Source: Viridilinea sp964592425 (GTDB lineage Bacteria; Chloroflexota; Chloroflexia; Chloroflexales; Chloroflexaceae). Taken from it: DNA of 64,000 bases. Location of the stretch: assembly GCA_964592425.1 (NCBI GenBank), contig CAZQCG010000010.1:62001-126000 (forward strand). The letters run 5' to 3'. Made by a program: the position numbers and the translations under genes. This document shows, in pieces, positions 8,546 through 17,423 of this stretch (the stretch's first letter is position 1; each line of letters starts with the position of its first letter). The notes beneath the pieces were generated by a model that made no database searches, was not told where the DNA came from, and was given only the letters and a program-made list of their open reading frames with translations.

Positions 8546-9312
8546 TCTTCGATCTGCTGACCCTCTTCCCCGCCATGTTCAGCGGGCCACTCAGCGAGAG
8601 TATCCTGAAGCGGGCCCAGCAGGCTGGCACGATCAGCGTGCGCCTGCACGACATCCGCAACTGGGCCACTGACCGCCACCGTAGCGCCGATGATGCACCA
8701 TACGGCGGCGGAGCGGGAATGGTGCTCAAGGCCGAGCCGGTTGCCGCCGCGATTCGCGCTGTGCTGGCCCTCGATGCCGACCCTGAACGCCTGCCCGCAA
8801 CAACCCCGCCGCCCGTCATCCTGCTCGCGCCCGACGGCGAGCAGTTGACTCAGGCCCTTGCCGCCGAGCTGGCCTGCCTGGAACGGATCGTGCTCGTCTG
8901 TGGCCACTACGAGGGCCTTGATGAGCGCGTGCGCGAGACGTTGATTAGCCGTGAGCTTAGCATCGGTGATTATGTGCTGACCGGCGGCGAGTTGGCGGCA
9001 ATGGTGGTGGTTGATACGGTGGCGCGTCTGGTGCCTGGCGTGATCGACGCTGCCTCGACCGAAGAGGAGAGCCATAGTGATGGGCTGCTCGAATACCCAC
9101 ACTATACACGCCCGGCCCTCTGGGAGGGCCTCCCTGTGCCGCCAGTCCTGCTCTCGGGGCACCACGGCGAAGTGGCCCGCTGGCGTCGCTATGAGCGCCT
9201 GCGCCGCACACTTACCCGGCGTCCCGATCTGCTTGCGCGTACCTATAGCGAGGGCCGCCTGAGCCGTGATGACCTGCGTTTCCTGGCTGAGCTGGGCTGG
9301 GAGCCAGGATGA
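8542..9312 (+). CDS. trmD: tRNA (guanine-37-N1)-methyltransferase
   Basis: TrmD of 256 residues, a SPOUT enzyme that makes m1G37 with S-adenosylmethionine and prevents +1 frameshifting. Diagnostic blocks: IFDLLTLFPAMFSGPL at the N-terminus, RHRSADDAPYGGGAGMVLK, the knot motifs CGHYEGLDERV and SIGDYVLTGGELAAMVV, and SHSDGLLEYPHYTRP. It starts at a GTG overlapping the previous stop and ends in ATGA overlap with the next methyltransferase. It is not in the usual rpsP-rimM-trmD-rplS operon, at least in this window. Confidence 0.96.
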   Translation: MIFDLLTLFPAMFSGPLSESILKRAQQAGTISVRLHDIRNWATDRHRSADDAPYGGGAGMVLKAEPVAAAIRAVLALDADPERLPATTPPPVILLAPDGEQLTQALAAELACLERIVLVCGHYEGLDERVRETLISRELSIGDYVLTGGELAAMVVVDTVARLVPGVIDAASTEEESHSDGLLEYPHYTRPALWEGLPVPPVLLSGHHGEVARWRRYERLRRTLTRRPDLLARTYSEGRLSRDDLRFLAELGWEPG

Positions 9313-10382
9313 AGGCAGGCATGGCAAAATACGCGCCTGGTGGCCCCGCGCCGGATCGCTCGATCGAGATTGTGGTCGCCGAAGGGCTGGAAGGACTGAC
9401 CCGCACCGAGCTACGCCAGCGTGGGCTTGGGCACGGGGTGCAACCCATCCCTGGCGGACTGCGCCTGGCCAGCAGTGGCGACCTGCGAGCCCTCCTTGGC
9501 CTGCGCACAGCTACCTCGGTCTACCTGGTGCAGCCCTTTGCGGTGCCGCGGCCACGGGCACTCCTGGGCGATCAGCAATTGCGCACAGTCGTGGCAGCCG
9601 CCGAAACTGCCCTGCGCCTGCACCCGGCGGGAGCCTTTCGCACACTCTACCTGAGCGCCGCCGGAGCCGATTCGAGCGTCCTGCGCCGTTTCAAGGAGGA
9701 ACTGAGCGGGCACCTGGGGCTTACCACAGGCGTTGATGACGGCGATCTGCTCTTGCGCCTGCGTCGTAGCAGTGCGGGCAACGGCTGGGAATTGCTGGTA
9801 CGCCTCAGCCCGCGCCCCCTGGCGACGCGCCCCTGGCGGGTCTGCAACCGCGAGGGTGCGCTCAACGGGCCAGTGGCCCATGCCATGGCGCTGCTGAGTG
9901 CGCCTGGCCCGGGTGATCGTTACCTCAACCTGGGCTGCGGCTCCGGCACCCTGTTGATCGAGCGGCTGCTGCTGGGGCCAGCCCGGCACGCCCTGGGCTG
10001 CGATATCAGCACCGAGGCGCTGGACTGTGCGCGGGCCAACCTGGCAGCGGCAGGGCTACACAATCAGTGCGCGCTGCACACCTGGAATGCCTGCCACCTG
10101 CCTCTGCCCGACGCCAGCCTGGACGTGATCAGTGCCGACCTGCCTTTTGGCCACCTGGTCGGCTCCCATGGCGAGAATGTATCCCTCTATCCGGCCCTAC
10201 TGGCCGAGGCGGCCCGCGTGGCGCAACCCGGCGCACGTTGCGTCTTGCTCTCACACGAGGTGCGCCTGATGGAGCGCCTGCTGGCCGACTCGCCGCTATG
10301 GGCAACTACAAGCGTCACGCGGGTCGATCTTGGCGGCCTCTATCCACGGATCTTTGTGCTACGCCGCCTGGCTCAGCCGTAA
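9309..10382 (+). CDS. THUMP-like SAM-dependent RNA methyltransferase
   Basis: 357 residues. The N-terminal half begins IEIVVAEGLEGLTRTELRQRG, as in the RlmL/TrmN/THUMPD family (ferredoxin-like plus THUMP region). The C-terminal half is a class I methyltransferase with LNLGCGSGTLLIERLL (SAM motif I, about 206-221) and ADLPFGHLVGSH in place of the N/D-PP-Y/F-G catalytic motif, which suggests N2-methylation of a guanine. The exact RNA target cannot be told; Trm14/TrmN-type tRNA m2G is the best guess given coupling to trmD by a 4-nt overlap. The 3' end overlaps the opposite-strand deacetylase gene by 68 nt. Confidence 0.82.
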   Translation: MKAGMAKYAPGGPAPDRSIEIVVAEGLEGLTRTELRQRGLGHGVQPIPGGLRLASSGDLRALLGLRTATSVYLVQPFAVPRPRALLGDQQLRTVVAAAETALRLHPAGAFRTLYLSAAGADSSVLRRFKEELSGHLGLTTGVDDGDLLLRLRRSSAGNGWELLVRLSPRPLATRPWRVCNREGALNGPVAHAMALLSAPGPGDRYLNLGCGSGTLLIERLLLGPARHALGCDISTEALDCARANLAAAGLHNQCALHTWNACHLPLPDASLDVISADLPFGHLVGSHGENVSLYPALLAEAARVAQPGARCVLLSHEVRLMERLLADSPLWATTSVTRVDLGGLYPRIFVLRRLAQP

Positions 10383-11424
10383 AGCCGCTCAACAGGCTGA
10401 CCAGATTATGCCCAAGCTCATCAATGGCATAACCGCCCTCTTGCACAAAGAGCGTCGGCAGGCCAAGCTGGGCGATAGCCGCCCCGATGCGGGCATAAGC
10501 CGCTGTCGTGAGGCAAAAATCGCCCAGCGGGTCACCAGCAAAGGTGTCGAAGCCCGCCGAGACGACCAGATAGCGTGGCCTATGGGCGGCGATAGCCTCA
10601 AGGGCGGTGTGTAGAGCGACGAGGTAAGCGCAGTCGTCGATCCCCGCCGGCAGGGGCAAATTAAGGTTGTAGCCCTCGCCGGCTGCCGCACCGTGCTCAT
10701 CGGCATAGCCCAGGAAGTAGGGATACTCGCGGGCAGGATCGCCGTGCAGCGAGGTGAAGAAGACCTCGCAACGCTCGTAGAAGATGGCCTGGGTGCCATT
10801 GCCATGGTGGAAGTCGATATCGAGCACAGCCACCGTGGGCCGGGTTAGGGCGGGCGTCGTGCTGGCGGCGATAGTGGCAGCCAGATGCTGGGCCGCAATC
10901 GCGGCGTGGTTGAGATAACAGTAGCCACCGGCCATCGCTGCGGCGGCATGGTGGCCAGGCGGGCGACAGAGGGCATAGGCGGCCCGTTCGCCAGCCAGCA
11001 ACAACTCGGCCGCCGTGAGGGCGACATCGGCAGCGGCGCAGGCGGCGGCAAAGGTGCCTGCCGTGATCGGCGCACTCAGGTCAAAGCAGTAGCGCCCGGC
11101 CTGGGCAATTGGGTGCTGGCCACGGCTAGGCAGGCCGGGCAAAACGAAAGCCGAGGGCAAAACAGCCTCGGCTGGCAGGCCGGCAGCGATCCAAGCAGCG
11201 TAGGCCTGCTCAAGGTAACCCACATATGCCGGTGAATGCACAGCCAGCAGGGGCTCAAGGCCAAAGGGGCGCGGCGATTCGGGAGCCGGGAAACCCGCCT
11301 CGGCCAGGGCCGTCGTGATCATCGTGACACGCCGGGGAGCCTCGAAAAAGGGCTGCACCACCCCGTCAAGGATCTCATAGGGCGGGTTATGGCGCGTATG
11401 TTCATGGCTGGCAATGGTACGCAT
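10315..11424 (-). CDS. Histone deacetylase family protein (acetylpolyamine amidohydrolase-like)
   Basis: 369 residues. Hallmarks of the arginase/deacetylase fold: CRPPGHHA (paired active-site His), VAVLDIDFHHGNGTQAIFY (zinc-binding Asp/His) and SAGFDTFAGDPLG (second zinc-binding Asp). The N-terminus (HTRHNPPYEILDG) matches the acetylpolyamine amidohydrolase branch better than AcuC. It probably removes acetyl groups from small amines or from protein lysines; the GNAT encoded nearby could be the opposing enzyme, but that is inference. The ATG at 11424 is chosen because homology begins there. It lies 20 nt downstream of the glycerophosphodiesterase gene, same strand. The last 68 nt overlap the convergent methyltransferase gene. 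Confidence 0.85.
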   Translation of the reverse strand: MRTIASHEHTRHNPPYEILDGVVQPFFEAPRRVTMITTALAEAGFPAPESPRPFGLEPLLAVHSPAYVGYLEQAYAAWIAAGLPAEAVLPSAFVLPGLPSRGQHPIAQAGRYCFDLSAPITAGTFAAACAAADVALTAAELLLAGERAAYALCRPPGHHAAAAMAGGYCYLNHAAIAAQHLAATIAASTTPALTRPTVAVLDIDFHHGNGTQAIFYERCEVFFTSLHGDPAREYPYFLGYADEHGAAAGEGYNLNLPLPAGIDDCAYLVALHTALEAIAAHRPRYLVVSAGFDTFAGDPLGDFCLTTAAYARIGAAIAQLGLPTLFVQEGGYAIDELGHNLVSLLSGFTAEPGGVAQRSVDRGRQDRPA

Positions 11425-11444
11425 AGCGCTATCGTAGCATAAGC

Positions 11445-12158
11445 TCATTGCAAGACGATACGCCCGAAGTCGGGGCGGTTGGTGATGATTCCGCTGGCCC
11501 CACATGCGGCCAGGGTCTGCATACGCTGCGGATCATCGACTGTCCAGACATAGACCAGGTAGCCAGCCCGGCGCACTACCGGGATGACGCGCTCAAGCAA
11601 CGGAAGCTCGTCACTGGGATGCCAGGCCGTGGCTTCCAGCTGGCGCAAGGCGAAGAAGGGCCAGAGCTCGCGGATGCGGACAGCCGGGCGGTAGCTGCGT
11701 GTCCCCATCAGGTAACCACGCCGCACGGTGGGGGCAATAGTACGCAACTCGTGCAGGGCTGCTGGCAAAAATGAAGAGACAATCGTCTGCTCGACCAGGC
11801 CAAACTCGCGTAACAGGTCGGCGCAGCGTGCGCCGATCCCCTCCGCCTTCAACTCGACATTCAGCCCGATGCCGGTCTCGGCAGCAAAGGCCAGCACCTC
11901 CTCAAAAGCTGGCACACGCTCGCCCCTGATATCGAGCTGGCGCATCTCGCTGAAACTACAGGCAGCCACAGGCCGATCCAGGCCATCCCAGCGGGTGGTC
12001 GTCTCGTCGTGAAAGACGACCAGGCGTGCGTCGGACGTCGGCTGTAGATCAAACTCGATCATGGTTGCGCCCTGGCGATGGGCAAGGGCAAAGGCGGCGA
12101 GCGTATTCTCCGGCGCGTAGGCTGAAGCCCCGCGATGGGCGATGATCTGGGGTGGCAT
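11445..12158 (-). CDS. Glycerophosphodiester phosphodiesterase
   Basis: 237 residues, a TIM-barrel GDPD that hydrolyses deacylated phospholipids to glycerol-3-phosphate and an alcohol. Diagnostic residues: IIAHRGASAYAPENTLAAF (catalytic HR, metal-binding E), IEFDLQPTSDARLVVFHDETTTR (E, D, then catalytic H), and ELKAEG (metal-binding Glu). The C-terminus shows VYVWTVDDPQRMQTLAACG and GIITNRPD. There is no signal peptide, so it is cytoplasmic. The start is ATG 12158; 16 extra in-frame upstream codons have no family match. It is followed by the deacetylase gene after 20 nt. Confidence 0.93.
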   Translation of the reverse strand: MPPQIIAHRGASAYAPENTLAAFALAHRQGATMIEFDLQPTSDARLVVFHDETTTRWDGLDRPVAACSFSEMRQLDIRGERVPAFEEVLAFAAETGIGLNVELKAEGIGARCADLLREFGLVEQTIVSSFLPAALHELRTIAPTVRRGYLMGTRSYRPAVRIRELWPFFALRQLEATAWHPSDELPLLERVIPVVRRAGYLVYVWTVDDPQRMQTLAACGASGIITNRPDFGRIVLQ

Positions 12159-12169
12159 ATAACGATACC

Positions 12170-12216
12170 GGCAATAAAGAAGAAGCCCCCCACCTGCGCA
12201 GGGCAAGCGGGGGAGC
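12170..12216 (-). terminator. Rho-independent terminator after the SWIM-domain gene
   Basis: On the minus strand GCTCCCCCGC and GTGGGGGGC form a GC-rich stem around a short loop, followed by the T-rich run TTCTTCTTTATT. It lies just past the stop of the SWIM gene and upstream of the glycerophosphodiesterase start, so it probably separates the two transcripts. Confidence 0.7.
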
Positions 12217-12242
12217 AGGCGAAGATCCGCTCAGTTCAGCGA

Positions 12243-12524
12243 TCAGGAATGCTCCTCACTGCCCGAGCTCAGGGCCAGTTCAGCCTGACGCGCCTCATCG
12301 CTCAACATAGGATTCAGAATACGCTGCATCGCCATCACATGAGCGCAGGTGCCCCAACTGTGGAAGAAAGAGCAGTCGCAGCTCCAGTGACCGTCCTTAA
12401 GCGTGATCATATGGTCGCTGTTACCGCCGTTAAAGGACGCCTTCAGCTCAATAAACTTGATCCGCTCCGGTTCCGCAGCGTAGTGGCGTGCCTTCTCAAT
12501 CTTGCCGATCAGATCCGAATGCAT
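12243..12524 (-). CDS. Small SWIM zinc-finger protein
   Basis: 93 residues. The centre reads WSCDCSFFHSWGTCAHVMAM, matching the SWIM consensus CxCx(n)CxH that binds one zinc ion. SWIM domains mediate nucleic-acid or protein contacts; here it stands alone without a helicase or transposase partner. The ATG at 12524 has GAGGAGG 6-7 nt upstream. A terminator follows the gene. Exact role unknown. Confidence 0.82.
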   Translation of the reverse strand: MHSDLIGKIEKARHYAAEPERIKFIELKASFNGGNSDHMITLKDGHWSCDCSFFHSWGTCAHVMAMQRILNPMLSDEARQAELALSSGSEEHS

Positions 12525-12579
12525 CGGATACCTCCTCTTTTGCCTGAATCGCTATGTCGATCGCGCTGAAATACACAGA

Positions 12580-12629
12580 TCTCTAAAACAACAAGGGCGG
12601 CAGCAGGGCATCACCCCGCGCCGCCCCTT
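12580..12629 (-). terminator. Probable rho-independent terminator in the 12525-12930 gap
   Basis: Minus strand: AAGGGGCGGC pairs with GCCGCCCTT, followed by GTTGTTTT. It would stop transcripts arriving from the glucosaminidase gene. The rest of the 406-bp gap (12525-12930) shows no convincing gene or other repeat. Confidence 0.6.
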
Positions 12630-12930
12630 AGACATCATGTTCAACTGTCGCTTTTGCCCCCATCCATGGCTCCTCAGGCAAATGCAATCGCCGTGAACAC
12701 CCTACAGCCACCCTGAAACCCTCGCGCCGGAGAGACTGCGCCGTCGCAGTGTTGATTGGCCAGGTGACGGGGTACCTGAAAGTTGGTTCAGTATACACCC
12801 CGCATGGGGGGCAGTCAAGGGATTATGTCTGCTACCAAGACAAGGCTTTGGTGGCATTCTGATGAGCAATTCAGCGACTTGACACCCTTGTGGTTTTGTG
12901 AAGATTCGCCAAGTATGAGGAGGGCAGAGC

Positions 12931-13818
12931 TTAACCCAAGCGCATGCGTGAGGCCAGGTCAAGGATGCGTTGCCCATAGTCGGTGCCAGGTACGGCCCAA
13001 CGCCCGTTGAGGTCGGTGATGGTGGCGGCGGCACCCCGGTTGAACCAGCTGAGCGAGCGCAAGCTAAGGGCGTAGTCGATCATCTCACGTTGGATCGCCG
13101 TGCCTGCACCAACCGGCAGCGCATAGGCCAGCAAGCGGCCCAGGTGAGCGCGGATCGCGTCGCTATCCCACAGCGCAAAGCTGATCCCCTCACGCCAGAG
13201 CGTGCCGTCCCAGGCCCAATGCGGCCCAGGTGGAATGTCGGGCGTGCCAGCGAGCGTGGCACCAGTCACGCCAAGCCCAGCCGGGTTGCGCCGGGGCCGG
13301 GCGCACCACCATGAGGTCAGGCTGCCCGTCTCGTGGGCTGATTGAGCCAGGGCCAAAAACCAGTCAACGCCAACTTCGCTGCCGATGCGCGCGTAGGCAG
13401 CCACAATCTGGGTGATGTCGTAGCTGGTGTAGAGGGTCGAACGTGCCGCCAGCCATACGACGGCCTGCGCCTGTGTACCTGAACCAGGGGCCAGCAGGTA
13501 GCCGAGTTCGTTGGTTGGCCCTGGATCAACCGGCGTCGGCTCGACCGTCGGCTCGACCGTCGGCTCGACCGTTGGCTCGACCGTCGGCTCAGCCGTCGGC
13601 TCGACCGTCGGCTCAACCGTTGGCTCGACCGTCGGCTCGACCGTTGGCTCGACCGTCGGCTCAGCGGTCGGGGTTTCTTCCGCTGCAGGTTGCAGATAGA
13701 GAAAAGGCACATAGAGAGTCACTCCTGGCGATTGGGCCAGGGCCACATGGAAATGTTCGGCTGCGCCAACAACCCCAACTCCCGCTACCAGGCGCAAAAA
13801 GGCACGTCGTGAAAGCAT
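12931..13818 (-). CDS. Tat-exported protein with PTVE repeats and glucosaminidase-like domain
   Basis: 295 residues. The N-terminus SRRAFLRLVAGVGVVGAAE is a twin-arginine signal. Residues about 49-95 are a repeat of EPTV units encoded by an 11-copy 12-bp DNA repeat (13538-13669), an extended cell-surface spacer. The C-terminal 180 residues resemble the endo-beta-N-acetylglucosaminidase (Glucosaminidase) family: WFLALAQSAHETGSLTSWW carries the catalytic-type Glu, followed by NPAGLGVTGA. Predicted to act on cell-wall or other polysaccharide outside the membrane. AGGAG precedes ATG 13818. It is transcribed away from the TetR efflux operon. Confidence 0.78.
   Translation of the reverse strand: MLSRRAFLRLVAGVGVVGAAEHFHVALAQSPGVTLYVPFLYLQPAAEETPTAEPTVEPTVEPTVEPTVEPTVEPTAEPTVEPTVEPTVEPTVEPTPVDPGPTNELGYLLAPGSGTQAQAVVWLAARSTLYTSYDITQIVAAYARIGSEVGVDWFLALAQSAHETGSLTSWWCARPRRNPAGLGVTGATLAGTPDIPPGPHWAWDGTLWREGISFALWDSDAIRAHLGRLLAYALPVGAGTAIQREMIDYALSLRSLSWFNRGAAATITDLNGRWAVPGTDYGQRILDLASRMRLG
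13538..13669. repeat. 11 tandem copies of a 12-bp coding repeat
   Basis: Unit GGCTCGACCGTC (plus strand) with a few C/T or G/A changes; on the minus strand it encodes EPTV or EPTA. All copies keep frame, so it is a protein spacer prone to slippage and not a CRISPR or regulatory array. Confidence 0.95.
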
Positions 13819-13921
13819 AGCTGGTTACTCCTGCGGGTGCGCTGTTGCTGCCCAACCAGACAAACGTAGCCGTCGCAGGATCTCTGGATGATAGGTGCCT
13901 TACCCAAACTTGCACAGGGTA

Positions 13922-13970
13922 TTGACAAAACCTTTGCAACAGGGTATACTCTTCCTGACTGGTCGGTAAG
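13922..13970 (+). promoter_or_regulatory. Near-consensus sigma-70 promoter and possible TetR operator
   Basis: Perfect TTGACA at 13922-13927, 17-bp spacer, TATACT at 13945-13950. Just downstream, TGACTGGTCGGTAAG (13956-13970) contains ACCGACCAGTC on the other strand, an imperfect palindrome of the kind bound by TetR-family repressors. It would sit at the transcription start, ideal for autorepression of the TetR-efflux operon. The promoter is strong; the operator is inference. Confidence 0.72.
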
Positions 13971-14017
13971 ACTTTTCTCAAAGACCGCTACGCCAGGGCC
14001 AGTCAAGGCAGGTAACA

Positions 14018-14653
14018 ATGGAACAGCCAGAACTTGAGCTCATCAGCGCGCCCACGGCGGTCAAGATTATCGAAGCTGCAGGGCACCTCTTTATGCAGCG
14101 GGGCTACAAGGCGGTCTCGATCAATGACATCATCACCGCCGCCGATGTAACCAAGCCGACGCTCTACTACTACTTCAGCGACAAGGCTGAGCTGTTTGTG
14201 CAGATGGGCCTGCGCATTACGGCGGCGATGGGCGTGCAGCTTCGCAACGCGATCAGCGGAGCCGAGGGGACAGCTGGGCGTCTGCGGGCAGTGGCCGAGG
14301 TGCTAATGGCCGACCACGATGCCGATATGCGTATGATGCGCCACGAAATGTTCGAGCACCTTGGGCCGGCCCAGCACGCCCGCCTGGGGCGCGCCTTCTT
14401 TAGCCACATCTTCGCCCCGATTGTTAGCCTCATGGAGGCGGGCCTGGCCGCGGGTGAACTAACCCGCTATGAGCCGGTCACACTTGCCAAGATGTTTATG
14501 GCAATGAGCGAGTCATTTCAGGAGTTTAGCCCGCGCCGGATGCCCTCTGCCACGGGCGCCGAGCGTAACAAACTCTTTGGAACGGCGGATCTCGAGGCAA
14601 CAACCCTGGTCGATCTCTTTCTCAACGGTGTCGGCGGCTGCGCCAAGACCTGA
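14018..14653 (+). CDS. TetR-family transcriptional regulator
   Basis: 211 residues. The N-terminal helix-turn-helix is clear: IIEAAGHLFMQRGYKAVSI, then DIITAADVTKPTLYYYFSDKAELF. The C-terminal ligand domain is unspecific. It is the first gene of a run with an HlyD-type adaptor, an ABC ATPase and an ABC permease, so it probably represses this exporter and responds to its substrate. The strong promoter and candidate operator upstream support autoregulation. Confidence 0.92.
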   Translation: MEQPELELISAPTAVKIIEAAGHLFMQRGYKAVSINDIITAADVTKPTLYYYFSDKAELFVQMGLRITAAMGVQLRNAISGAEGTAGRLRAVAEVLMADHDADMRMMRHEMFEHLGPAQHARLGRAFFSHIFAPIVSLMEAGLAAGELTRYEPVTLAKMFMAMSESFQEFSPRRMPSATGAERNKLFGTADLEATTLVDLFLNGVGGCAKT

Positions 14654-14715
14654 CACGCTTTCGCCCGCACAGAAGCGCATAACCCTTATAGTCTCTTGAA
14701 GGAGCCATTTTTCGT

Positions 14716-16476
14716 ATGAGCACACTTCCTCAATCACGCTCAGGTGGCCGCCGCGCCGGTCTGAACCTGGCCATAATCATTGCCGGCCTGCTGGTGGTCG
14801 CCGTCATCGCCACCCTGGCTTTCCGCAGCTTCAGCACCGGCCAGGCCGATCCACTTACCGGGGCAACCCTGGTGCCCGTAACGCGGGGCGACCTGACCCT
14901 GGGCGTCAATGCCACCGGCCAGGTGGAACCACGCCTCCAGGCCGACCTGGCCTTCGCAACGGCCTCCGGGCGGGTGGACGAAGTACTTGTGACGGCCGGC
15001 GACCAGGTACGCGCCGGTGACGTACTCATCCAGCTTGATGATCGCCAGCAGAGCGCTGCCCGCGATGCGTCCGCGGCCAACCTGGCGGTAGCTCAGGCCG
15101 ACCTGCAGGCCATCCGCGATGGAGCCACCCCCGAGCAGATCGCCGAGGCCCAGGCCCAGGTACGCGCTGCGCAGGGCAGCCTGACCCAGACCCAGGGCAG
15201 TGTCTCGACGAGTGACATCGCGGCAGCCCGTGCCGCAGTTGCCGAAGCCCAGGCCCGGCTCAGTGCAATCGAGAGTGGTGCAAAGAGTGACGAGCGCACC
15301 CGCGCCGCTTCAAACCTTGAAGAGGCCCGCGCCGAGCTTGAGCGCCAGCGCAGCGCCCTTTCCGCCACCAAAGAGCAGGCCCGCCAGAACATTGAGAGCA
15401 GCGCCAACGCCCTGCAGAACGCGCAGAGCGCCTATAGCACCGCCTACTGGGATCTCGAGCATGTGCGCGCCTACGGGACTGACCCGCGCACCCTGCGTGG
15501 CCTGAACGATCCGCAGAAGCAAGACTTCCAGGTTGCCTTCGACCAGGCCAGCCGCGCCCTCGCCGATGCCGAGACGGCCGTGCGCCAGGCCGAGGTAGAC
15601 TATGCAACCGCCCAGCAGAATGAGATCAGTGGCCTGCAAACGGCCGAGGCCCGTGTCCGTACCGCCCAGAGCGAGCTTGATCGGGTGCTCGCCGGCAGTG
15701 ATGCCGAGGATGTCGCCGCCGCTCGCGCCAACCTGGCCCGCGCCCAGGCCGACCTGGCCGCACTCTCCGGGGGCGAGCGCGCCGGGGCCGTCGCTGCCCA
15801 GTCGGCCAACCTTGAGGCCGCCCGTGCGCGCCTTAGCCAACTCACCAGTGACCCCAAAACCAGCGATATTGCCCGCGCCGAGGCTGGAGTGGCTGTGGCT
15901 CAGGCCCAGCTTGAGCAGGCTCAGATCCAGCTTGACGATATGACCCTGCGTGCACCCTTCGATGGCGTTGTGGCCAGTGTGAATGTCGATCCCGGTGAGA
16001 CCATCGGCCTAACGACTCCGCTGGTGCTGATCGATGTAAGCACCTTCCTGGTCAAAGTGACCGTGGATGAAGTCGATATCGCTCGTGTCAGCCCCGGCCA
16101 GACGGTAGAGGTACTGATCGACGCCAACGGCACCACCGTGCCCGGCAAGGTCGTGCGACTACAGCCGCTGCCCCAGGGCGACACTGCCGTGACAGCCTAC
16201 CAGGTGACGATAGAGATCGATCCTGCCGATAGCCTGCTCAAGCCCGGTATGACCGCCAGCGCCACGATTGTGGCCGACCGCCGCGAAGCTGTGCTGAGCG
16301 TGCCTGTCGCTGCCGTGCGCGAGGTTGATGGGCGCAGCGTAGTCAGCGTTGTGCGGGTTGACGCCGAGGGCAAGCGCACCGTCGAAGAGGTCACCGTCGA
16401 GCCCGGCCTGCGCACCGCCGAGCGGGTTGAGATCAGCAATGGTATCGTCGAGGGTGACGAGGTGGTGCTGCGCTAA
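14716..16476 (+). CDS. Efflux periplasmic adaptor, HlyD/MacA family
   Basis: 586 residues, long for the family (about 400). One N-terminal transmembrane helix (about 17-36) is followed by a biotinyl-lipoyl-like half (VDEVLVTAGDQVRAGDVLIQLDD), then an extended alpha-helical hairpin of about 270 residues very rich in Ala, Gln and Glu (AQAQVRAAQGSL, AEAQARLSAIES). The second lipoyl half (LRAPFDGVVASVNVDPGETI) and a beta-barrel region follow. It bridges the ABC transporter to outer layers. The unusually long coiled coil could span a thick envelope. GAAGGAG lies upstream of ATG 14716. Membrane-attached, outside face. Confidence 0.9.
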   Translation: MSTLPQSRSGGRRAGLNLAIIIAGLLVVAVIATLAFRSFSTGQADPLTGATLVPVTRGDLTLGVNATGQVEPRLQADLAFATASGRVDEVLVTAGDQVRAGDVLIQLDDRQQSAARDASAANLAVAQADLQAIRDGATPEQIAEAQAQVRAAQGSLTQTQGSVSTSDIAAARAAVAEAQARLSAIESGAKSDERTRAASNLEEARAELERQRSALSATKEQARQNIESSANALQNAQSAYSTAYWDLEHVRAYGTDPRTLRGLNDPQKQDFQVAFDQASRALADAETAVRQAEVDYATAQQNEISGLQTAEARVRTAQSELDRVLAGSDAEDVAAARANLARAQADLAALSGGERAGAVAAQSANLEAARARLSQLTSDPKTSDIARAEAGVAVAQAQLEQAQIQLDDMTLRAPFDGVVASVNVDPGETIGLTTPLVLIDVSTFLVKVTVDEVDIARVSPGQTVEVLIDANGTTVPGKVVRLQPLPQGDTAVTAYQVTIEIDPADSLLKPGMTASATIVADRREAVLSVPVAAVREVDGRSVVSVVRVDAEGKRTVEEVTVEPGLRTAERVEISNGIVEGDEVVLR

Positions 16477-16534
16477 CCCTTTCCCGCAGCGTGGGAGAGG
16501 GCCACGAGCCTCATATTTATAGGAGTATTCCTCT

Positions 16535-17338
16535 ATGCATACCGATTACATCACCAGGCCGATCGTTGAGATCAGCCAGATGATCAAAGATTTCCCCACC
16601 GGCGAAGGCACCTTCCGCGCCCTCGACGAGGTCTCAGTGACAATCAACCAGGGCGAGATGGTGGCGATTATGGGGCCTTCCGGCAGCGGTAAGAGCACCC
16701 TGATGACGATGATCGGGCTGCTCGATACGCCCAGCAGTGGCGGCTACATCCTTGATGGCGAGAATGTGAGCAACCTGAGCCGGACAGAGCAAGCCCGCGT
16801 GCGCAATCGCAAGCTTGGCTTCGTCTTCCAGAATTTCAACCTGCTGCCGCGCCTGAGCGCCTTGCAGAACGTCGAGTTACCCATGGTCTATGGGCGGGTT
16901 GACGCCCGCGAGCGCCGCAAGCGCGCCCGTGCCGCACTTGAGTCCGTGGGCCTGGGCCACAAGATCGACAACTTGCCCACCACCCTCTCAGGTGGCCAGA
17001 AGCAGCGCGTTGCCATCGCCCGCGCCATCGTGCACAACCCAACCATGATCCTCGCCGATGAGCCCACCGGGGCACTCGATACACGCACCGGGGCCGAGAT
17101 TATGGCTCTCTTCCGAGAGTTGAACCTTGAGCAGGGTCGCACCATCATCGTCGTCACCCATGACCCGGAGATCGGTCGCCACATGGATCGGGTGATCGGC
17201 CTGCGTGACGGGCGTCTCGCCGAGAATATCCTCGGCGAATACTACGGCGTCGAGGTCTTCGAGCAGGTCGAGCGTGAGCATAAGCGTGAGCTTGAGCCTG
17301 TGCCCGTCGTGCCTGAGCTGGGCGTCGGCAAGAGTTAG
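16535..17338 (+). CDS. ABC transporter ATP-binding protein, MacB/LolD type
   Basis: 267 residues with a complete nucleotide-binding domain: Walker A GPSGSGKST, Q-loop FVFQNFNLLPRLSALQNVELP, signature LSGGQKQRVAIARAIV, Walker B ILADEPTGALD, and the H-loop VVTHD. The ALDTRTGAEIM segment is typical of the MacB/LolD/FtsE branch that powers mechanotransmission permeases. A tail of about 35 residues after the ATPase core is acidic/basic mixed. It works with the permease encoded next and the adaptor before it. Confidence 0.95.
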   Translation: MHTDYITRPIVEISQMIKDFPTGEGTFRALDEVSVTINQGEMVAIMGPSGSGKSTLMTMIGLLDTPSSGGYILDGENVSNLSRTEQARVRNRKLGFVFQNFNLLPRLSALQNVELPMVYGRVDARERRKRARAALESVGLGHKIDNLPTTLSGGQKQRVAIARAIVHNPTMILADEPTGALDTRTGAEIMALFRELNLEQGRTIIVVTHDPEIGRHMDRVIGLRDGRLAENILGEYYGVEVFEQVEREHKRELEPVPVVPELGVGKS

Positions 17339-17351
17339 GCGCGGGGCCGGA

Positions 17352-17375
17352 GGGGGCGCAGTGGACTGCGCCCTC
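17352..17375. repeat. Intergenic GGGCGCAG hairpin in the efflux operon
   Basis: GGGCGCAGT (17354-17362) and ACTGCGCCC (17365-17373) form a 9-bp stem with a 2-nt spacer, between the ATPase and permease genes. It lacks a T-run. It shares the GGGCGCAG core with repeats at 2161-2231 and 21544-21579 and may be the same repeat class or an operon-internal stabilising hairpin. Confidence 0.6.
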
Positions 17376-17423
17376 ACCCATAGCGAAATTTTAGATGTGA
17401 ACCCTGAGATAGGATAGAAGAGC

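Noticed and set aside
13538..13669. CRISPR-like array
   Set aside because: 12-bp units without spacers, in frame and coding for EPTV repeats.
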